A stretch of 38,645 nucleotides of DNA from positions 1 through 38,645 of the forward strand of contig LPNZ01008651.1 of assembly GCA_001655205.1 (NCBI GenBank), given 5' to 3'. The notes beneath the pieces were generated by a model. It was not told where the DNA came from. It did not search any database and saw nothing but the letters and a program-made list of their open reading frames with translations. The number at the start of each line of letters is the position of its first letter. Position 1 is the first letter of the stretch. The stretch is from Lenisia limosa (taxonomy: Eukaryota; Breviatea). The translations under genes and the position numbers were made by a program. Below, piece after piece: positions 34,092 to 38,645 of the stretch.

Positions 34092-36953
34092 TTAGCTTGA
34101 GATTGGTTTTGTGAAAAGATATTTTTTAAACGTAATGGACACAGAATCACCTTGTGAGACTTTGTCCCCTCCTGTCGAGAGGAAAACGGACATTTTGCCC
34201 TGCTTTGTTAATTGCAACGTCAACTTACAGTTTTACCAAATGGCCCTTGAACAATTCCTTGAACAGGGCCTTGGCTCGTTTCAAAAATAGCAATTTTTCC
34301 AACGAAAAAAGAAGGGTCACTATCTTTTGAGAATAAATCTTTCACAATAACTGTGCTCTGATTTGAAACCTAAAAGCTGAGAAGAATATATATATTTTTC
34401 TTACTCTATCAACAACTCCCTCTCGTCTTTTCAACCGAAATATTTTGGCAGGCCAAATTTCATTGGTTTTAACCGTCTCAATAATCCGTCCAGTGAATCC
34501 CAATCTACACTGTCCCTTGTCTGAAATATATGAAAAAGTGAGATGAAAACCAACGATGGTCAATGTCAAGTCGTGATCCAATAAAGAGGCTGTCTCGAGG
34601 AACAATAACAGGGTGCAATAATTTCATAAGGCATAAATAGTCCTAAGATCGTAAGGACACATAAAGTAAATAAACCAAACGTTGGATGAGGATTCTTGAA
34701 CTTGTTCAACAAATGGATAGTCTTGACGATGAGAAAAGCCTACGGCTTTGACAGTGTCATTCTGAATAGTGAGTATTTCTTCCAAGGAGCTTTTACCCAA
34801 GCAAAATAATAATAACAATCGTGGTTTCCCACATTGTAGGTCGGAACAAGGAGGTAGGTATATATATACTAAAGTATTGGGAGTCAAAATGAAATCCTTA
34901 TATTTTGTCGAGGGAATTGAGGAAAACTGTTCTGTTATTTTTACAAGGAGTTTTCTGGCCGGAAAACATGAGTTTGCAAAGCGAGAGTGTTTTCCTCAAC
35001 AGAAAACTCCCAAGTAACAAATGGAAGACAACCACGAGCAAAAAAACGAGGGGGAATTCGATTGGAAAACACTCGAGTCGGGATTTTTCCACTTTTCCAG
35101 CAGTTTTCCTGGAAAAGTACAGTGAATTTTCTGGAAAAAGTTGCTTCCAGGAACAGTTTTAGGGGTTTCCATGACAGTTTTCTGTTGTCTGTCGAAAATT
35201 GCAATCGAATGTGTAAAAAAATAAAAGCTTAGTTGTGAACAGAAAGCGATGGAAACGTCGTTAGTCTCTTTGCTGTTCTTCCCTCGGTTAGTTGCGAAAA
35301 GGCGTGAAAAGTTAACAATCCCGTGCCGAGTCCAAAATCATGAAGAAAACTGATCTTCTATTACACCTTGACTGCGCTGCCACTCGAATATCAGTTTTCT
35401 CTCAATTTTGGACTTTGAGCATGGGGCTCTCTACCCTCTTCTTCCCTTCTGTAAGTCACAAGGCCCAAGTTCCAAGTGTCAGAGTTCTACAAGCTTGCTG
35501 TAAGCAACACGCAGTTTTTACCACCAACAAACAAGGATGAGAACATACCAAAGGAGAAGCATCAACAAATGGCTTGAAATCGCTACGAATTTAGTTTGAT
35601 AGCAGGTAGGTAGGTACTCTTACTTGGAATTTTCATCAGGACGAAACAGATGTAGGTCTCCCATCACTGTCTGGTGGCCAAATGTGACTAGAAAAAGAAA
35701 ATAGTCAGCAAATCATCTTAGCAAACTGTGAAATCTGCCACCAGAAGAAATTGGTTGCTTGAAATAGGGAATTTTTCGTATCCGGCAAATAAACGCCTGA
35801 AGAATAAAAGAAAAAGAATACCTATTTCAGGAAATATAACCTGAATATAACTAACTCCTACTCACTCACCTCAACTGTAATAACAGCATTTAAATCTGCA
35901 ATCAATCCGCGCTCCATAAGCTTAGCATCGAAACCTGCCACACAAAGGCCTGCTCGATCTCCCTATTTTTATCATAAACCCGAGTACTCGCTCTATACCT
36001 TTTTCACTCTATTAACAGATTTATGGAACATTTGCATTGATTTAATCTTTTTTGTTTGTCCAAGCCCAGGAAACTCAACAGTCTACAAGTTAAACTGAAA
36101 TAGTTTGCCAACCTCATTAACCTTCACCTCTCCTTGAAGAACAGTACCAGTCACAATTGTTCCCTGCTTGTAAATACCTTTTAAAATATCGTCAAACTTT
36201 TCCCTTTATCGAAAAGCAATGGTCAACAGAAAAAATGAAAGGTTCATTAGAATGAACAGCTGGTTTCTTGTGAAATTATGAACATATACCTCAATGTGCT
36301 TCGGTATTTCGTTTAAAACATCTTGAATTCCCAAAGATGAGGCTGCAGAAACTGGGAAAATTTCAGAATCACAAAATTTTGTTTTTTTCAAAAGAGCTTT
36401 CATTTTTTGAGCCATCAAATAAAAAAACAACATCAACTTTACTGAGCTTGGCCGCGCGAACATTTTCTTCAATCAAATCAATTTTATTTAAAATAACGAT
36501 AAGAGATTTAGCAGTATACTCAGCTAATATTAAGCTCCAATTAGGCAAATTTAACAACTTCAGCTGTTTGCGCTTGAATTCCCTTTGTTGCATCAACAAC
36601 CAGAATAACTGTATTGATAATATTTGCCCCTCCAATTATAGACTTCATTAATGAGGCATGTCCAGGACAATCAACAAAGGTAACTTGAATTCGTTCATAA
36701 AACTCTGCCAATATCAGAAAAACAGAGAGACCAACACCAAACTCTTCACCGACTCACCATTTAGAGGAGCTGGAATGTCTTCAATGAAAGTTGCCGAAAA
36801 GCCTAGGTCCAAGGTAATTCCACGGTTTTGACTCTCAGGGGACTTATCGAAACTTGCAGTCGACTCCACAGTTGAAAGAGCTTTAGCAAAGGTGGTTTTC
36901 CCTGAATCCACATGTCCTAAAATTCCAATATTTAAATTTAAAATTGGTTCCAT
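34092..36953 (-). CDS. EEFSEC: Selenocysteine-specific elongation factor eEFSec
   Basis: The start MEPILNLNIGILGHVDSGKT carries the G1 P-loop, followed by ALSTVESTASFDKSPESQNR and GITLDLGFSA, a eukaryotic eEFSec hallmark. After a 53-nt intron come QVTFVDCPGHASLMKSIIGG (G3), VVDATKGIQAQTAEV and LIVILNKIDLIEEN (G4). Domain 2 has FSVDHCFSIKGK joined over a 31-nt intron to QGTIVTGTVLQGEVKVNE, then KIKSMQMFHKSVNR. Next come GDRAGLCVAGFDAKLMERGL, RKIPYFKQPISSGGRFH and ITFGHQTVMGDLHLF. The domain 4 region retains RDSLFIGSRLDIDH, GFTGRIIETVKTNEI, SFFVGKIAIFETSQG and QGDSVSITFKKYLF, ending in TAA at 34092. It delivers Sec-tRNA to ribosomes at UGA codons with SBP2 and a SECIS element. Intron 34790-35548 contains a dispersed repeat. 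About 600 residues, normal length. Confidence 0.95.
35245..35440 (+). repeat. Dispersed repeat, copy 2, in an eEFSec intron
   Basis: Homologous to 11290-11500, same strand, with shared blocks AGTCTCTTTGCT, AAGAAAACTGATCTT, CACTCGAAT and TTTTCTCTCAATT. The neighbouring 34900-35200 is rich in TTTTCCTGGAAAA-type palindromic pieces, which also occur near 10950, so the repeat may be longer than the clearest core. Confidence 0.7.
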
Positions 36954-37594
36954 TGTCCAATCAAGAATTCAAGACTATCAACAAAAGTCCTCAGAGAAAT
37001 AGAACGGCAGTTAAAATTTCAAAAGAAGAAAAGTAGTTGAAAATTTTGGATATGTATTGTTTATATAACAAAATGTACAAATTAAAAAACAAAACCAAAA
37101 AAACTGTAACTATACCACATAACTTCTTGAGTTAAAAAAATTATATTGATACACAGTTATGGCTTGTTCCTTGTGTTTTTATTTCTAAAGAATTATTATA
37201 CAAATATATATAATTAATACTTGTCTATAATTATTGAGATACTAATTTTACTCTTAAACGATATTTTTGTTATTCATACATTATTAAACAGTTATATAAT
37301 TGTTATCGAAAAAAGGAAAATGTGTAAATAATTTTCATTGAAAATATTTCTATATTTTTTTTTGGAAATTATTTTCAATTTTAAATTTGTTTTTTACACT
37401 AATTTTAATTTTACATTCTTTTAATTATTCCGAGTGTGAGAACCATATTTCGTAGGTGGAAATTCCTCAATATGGGTACTAAATTCAATATTTGGTCATA
37501 AAAGTGAGATGGGGAGGAGGAGTCAGTCTTCAAAAATACATTTTATAACAAAGGTCACGGCTACGAATTAACGAGAAGAAGAAGTGCAACCTCT
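36954..37594. other. Very AT-rich intergenic region, no gene seen
   Basis: Upstream of eEFSec and downstream of the gene at 38591. It is dominated by A/T runs, with no open frame of note and no clear repeat. It should include the eEFSec promoter. Confidence 0.6.
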
Positions 37595-38591
37595 TCAAAC
37601 CATCATGACTAAACCATAAATTAAATAATATTTCAATCATACATCTACTTGCCTGAACTCTGTCGCTATCAATCGACATTTTACTAGCAACACTTTTCCT
37701 GAAACAAATAACAGAAATAAGCAAGGGAAAAGTACAAAATATTTAGCTTGTAACTGGGATTGATTGTGTAAAGAAAAAGCCAATCCTACAAAGTTTCTCT
37801 TCTTCGGACTTTGGGACCTTTAGGAGTCTCAGGAACAGAAGACCTGTATCAAAATAAATATTACCATTTCATTAATTTTGGGTTTATATTTACTGTTTCT
37901 GTTTTTATCAAATTTAAATGAACGATATCGATGAAACTACTCGGCTTACATAAATGGAAGGGCCATTTCTTTTGGCAAACCCATGTCTGATCGACTTGTC
38001 AACATTTTGTCATCAGAATCTTTCTAGTTTGTAAATTGTGATCAAAAACAGATAGCAAACTTGTTCATCATCTGGATTCTCAAACAGTTTGCTTTTGAGT
38101 TGTTTTAATTTTTCAAGTGATTCAGAGCAATCAACATGATGCTCTTGATCATTGAATTCGACAGAATAACAAAGCAAAAAAAGAACTGTTTGAATCCATA
38201 TTAGTTTCTATGTACTGTAACATCTGCCTGTCAACAACTTCTTTTCCTGTCGGTTTCTGAACAAATGACAAACAAGAACCCCAGGTTAATCAAACCGAAA
38301 AAGAGTTTAAATTTGTTGCGACACCTTCTTGCTCCTGAGGAATAAAATTGAACAGCGAATCAACAAAGTTCAAACCTCCACAGCTGTGCTTCTTGAACTT
38401 AAATGAGACCCAATTTTACTGACAGCCTTTTTTGTGTGCGTGAAATCCACACCTTTTTGCCTCTTGGTGATCTCATGTTTCACCCTTTGTACTTCCAGAG
38501 TTGATGAAACTGAAGGGCCATCATCTCCTTCAAGGGCAGTTTTTGATTTTCTAAACTGTTTTTTTGCTCTTGGCTTTATTTTTATCTCCAT
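37595..38591 (-). CDS. Uncharacterised basic, charged protein, probably nuclear
   Basis: The ATG at 38591 gives MEIKIKPRAKKQFRKSKTAL, followed by EVQRVKHEITKRQKGVDFTH. Later exons on the minus strand read KPTGKEVVDRQMLQ, HHVDCSESLEKLKQLKSKLF, KDSDDKMLTSRSDMGLPKEM, SVPETPKGPKVRRRETL and RKSVASKMSIDSDRVQA. They are separated by introns of about 30-80 nt. The most consistent end is TGA at 37595 after a final short exon, but this is uncertain. The protein is rich in Lys, Ser and charged residues, with SxPxTPK sites and basic clusters. I recognise no family; a chromatin or kinetochore-associated disordered protein is a guess. The 5' UTR runs towards the window edge. Confidence 0.5.
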
Positions 38592-38645
38592 TATTCAGGA
38601 TGGGCGTGATATCAGTTTTGCTGGGGGGGGGGGTGCTCGTGTGTT

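Overview
The window is nuclear DNA of a microbial eukaryote (a protist). It is AT-rich, and the genes are split by many GT-AG introns, most of only about 28-37 nt and some apparently 18-21 nt. Lineage cannot be settled from the sequence. Eight runs of N mark assembly gaps; two of them (10 N each) sit between near-identical flanks and are probably joins of allelic or repeated contigs. I built the gene models by hand from reading frames, splice signals and recalled protein families; no alignment was run.

Left part (1-9.3 kb). A RanBP2-type zinc-finger protein (379-1340, +) converges on a gene for a DDI1-type ubiquitin-shuttle aspartyl protease (8876-1990, -). Its exons were pieced together over almost 7 kb: degenerate UBL, helical region, retropepsin-like domain with the DTGA motif, and C-terminal UBA. 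One DDI1 intron of about 2.9 kb carries a sequence bounded by about 58-bp terminal inverted repeats with a 4-bp flanking duplication, and inside it lies a second spliced gene of unknown function on the same strand.

Middle left (9.3-20 kb). An uncharacterised basic, S/P/E-rich protein (9330-10556, +) is followed 62 bp later by a small Myb/SANT protein (10619 to about 13646, +). The 2.6-kb intron of the Myb gene holds a dispersed repeat, a gap, a degenerate repeat array and, on the opposite strand, another protein-coding segment. Next come a MORN-repeat protein (15255-13750, -), a divergent Derlin (15638-16632, +; ER-associated degradation) and a DUF229-type sulfatase-like membrane protein (19489-16823, -).

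Middle right (20-31.6 kb). A tRNA-Gln(CTG) with a pol III terminator precedes an RNase PH-like exosome core subunit (20281-22612, +). A large secretory-pathway protein (26648-22885, -) has a signal peptide, NHL/beta-propeller-like repeats, one transmembrane segment and an unusual polybasic tail ending in a CaaX-like motif. It is divergent from VPS34, the class III phosphatidylinositol 3-kinase (26873-31592, +), whose C2, helical and kinase domains are all legible.

Right part (31.6-38.6 kb). A LOG-family phosphoribohydrolase (33209-32016, -), the selenocysteine-specific elongation factor eEFSec (36953-34092, -) and an uncharacterised basic protein (38591 to about 37595, -) lie on one strand. 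eEFSec implies that the organism makes selenoproteins, though none is visible here. DDI1 and Derlin both belong to ubiquitin/ERAD quality control and VPS34 to endosome/autophagy traffic, but nothing suggests co-regulation.
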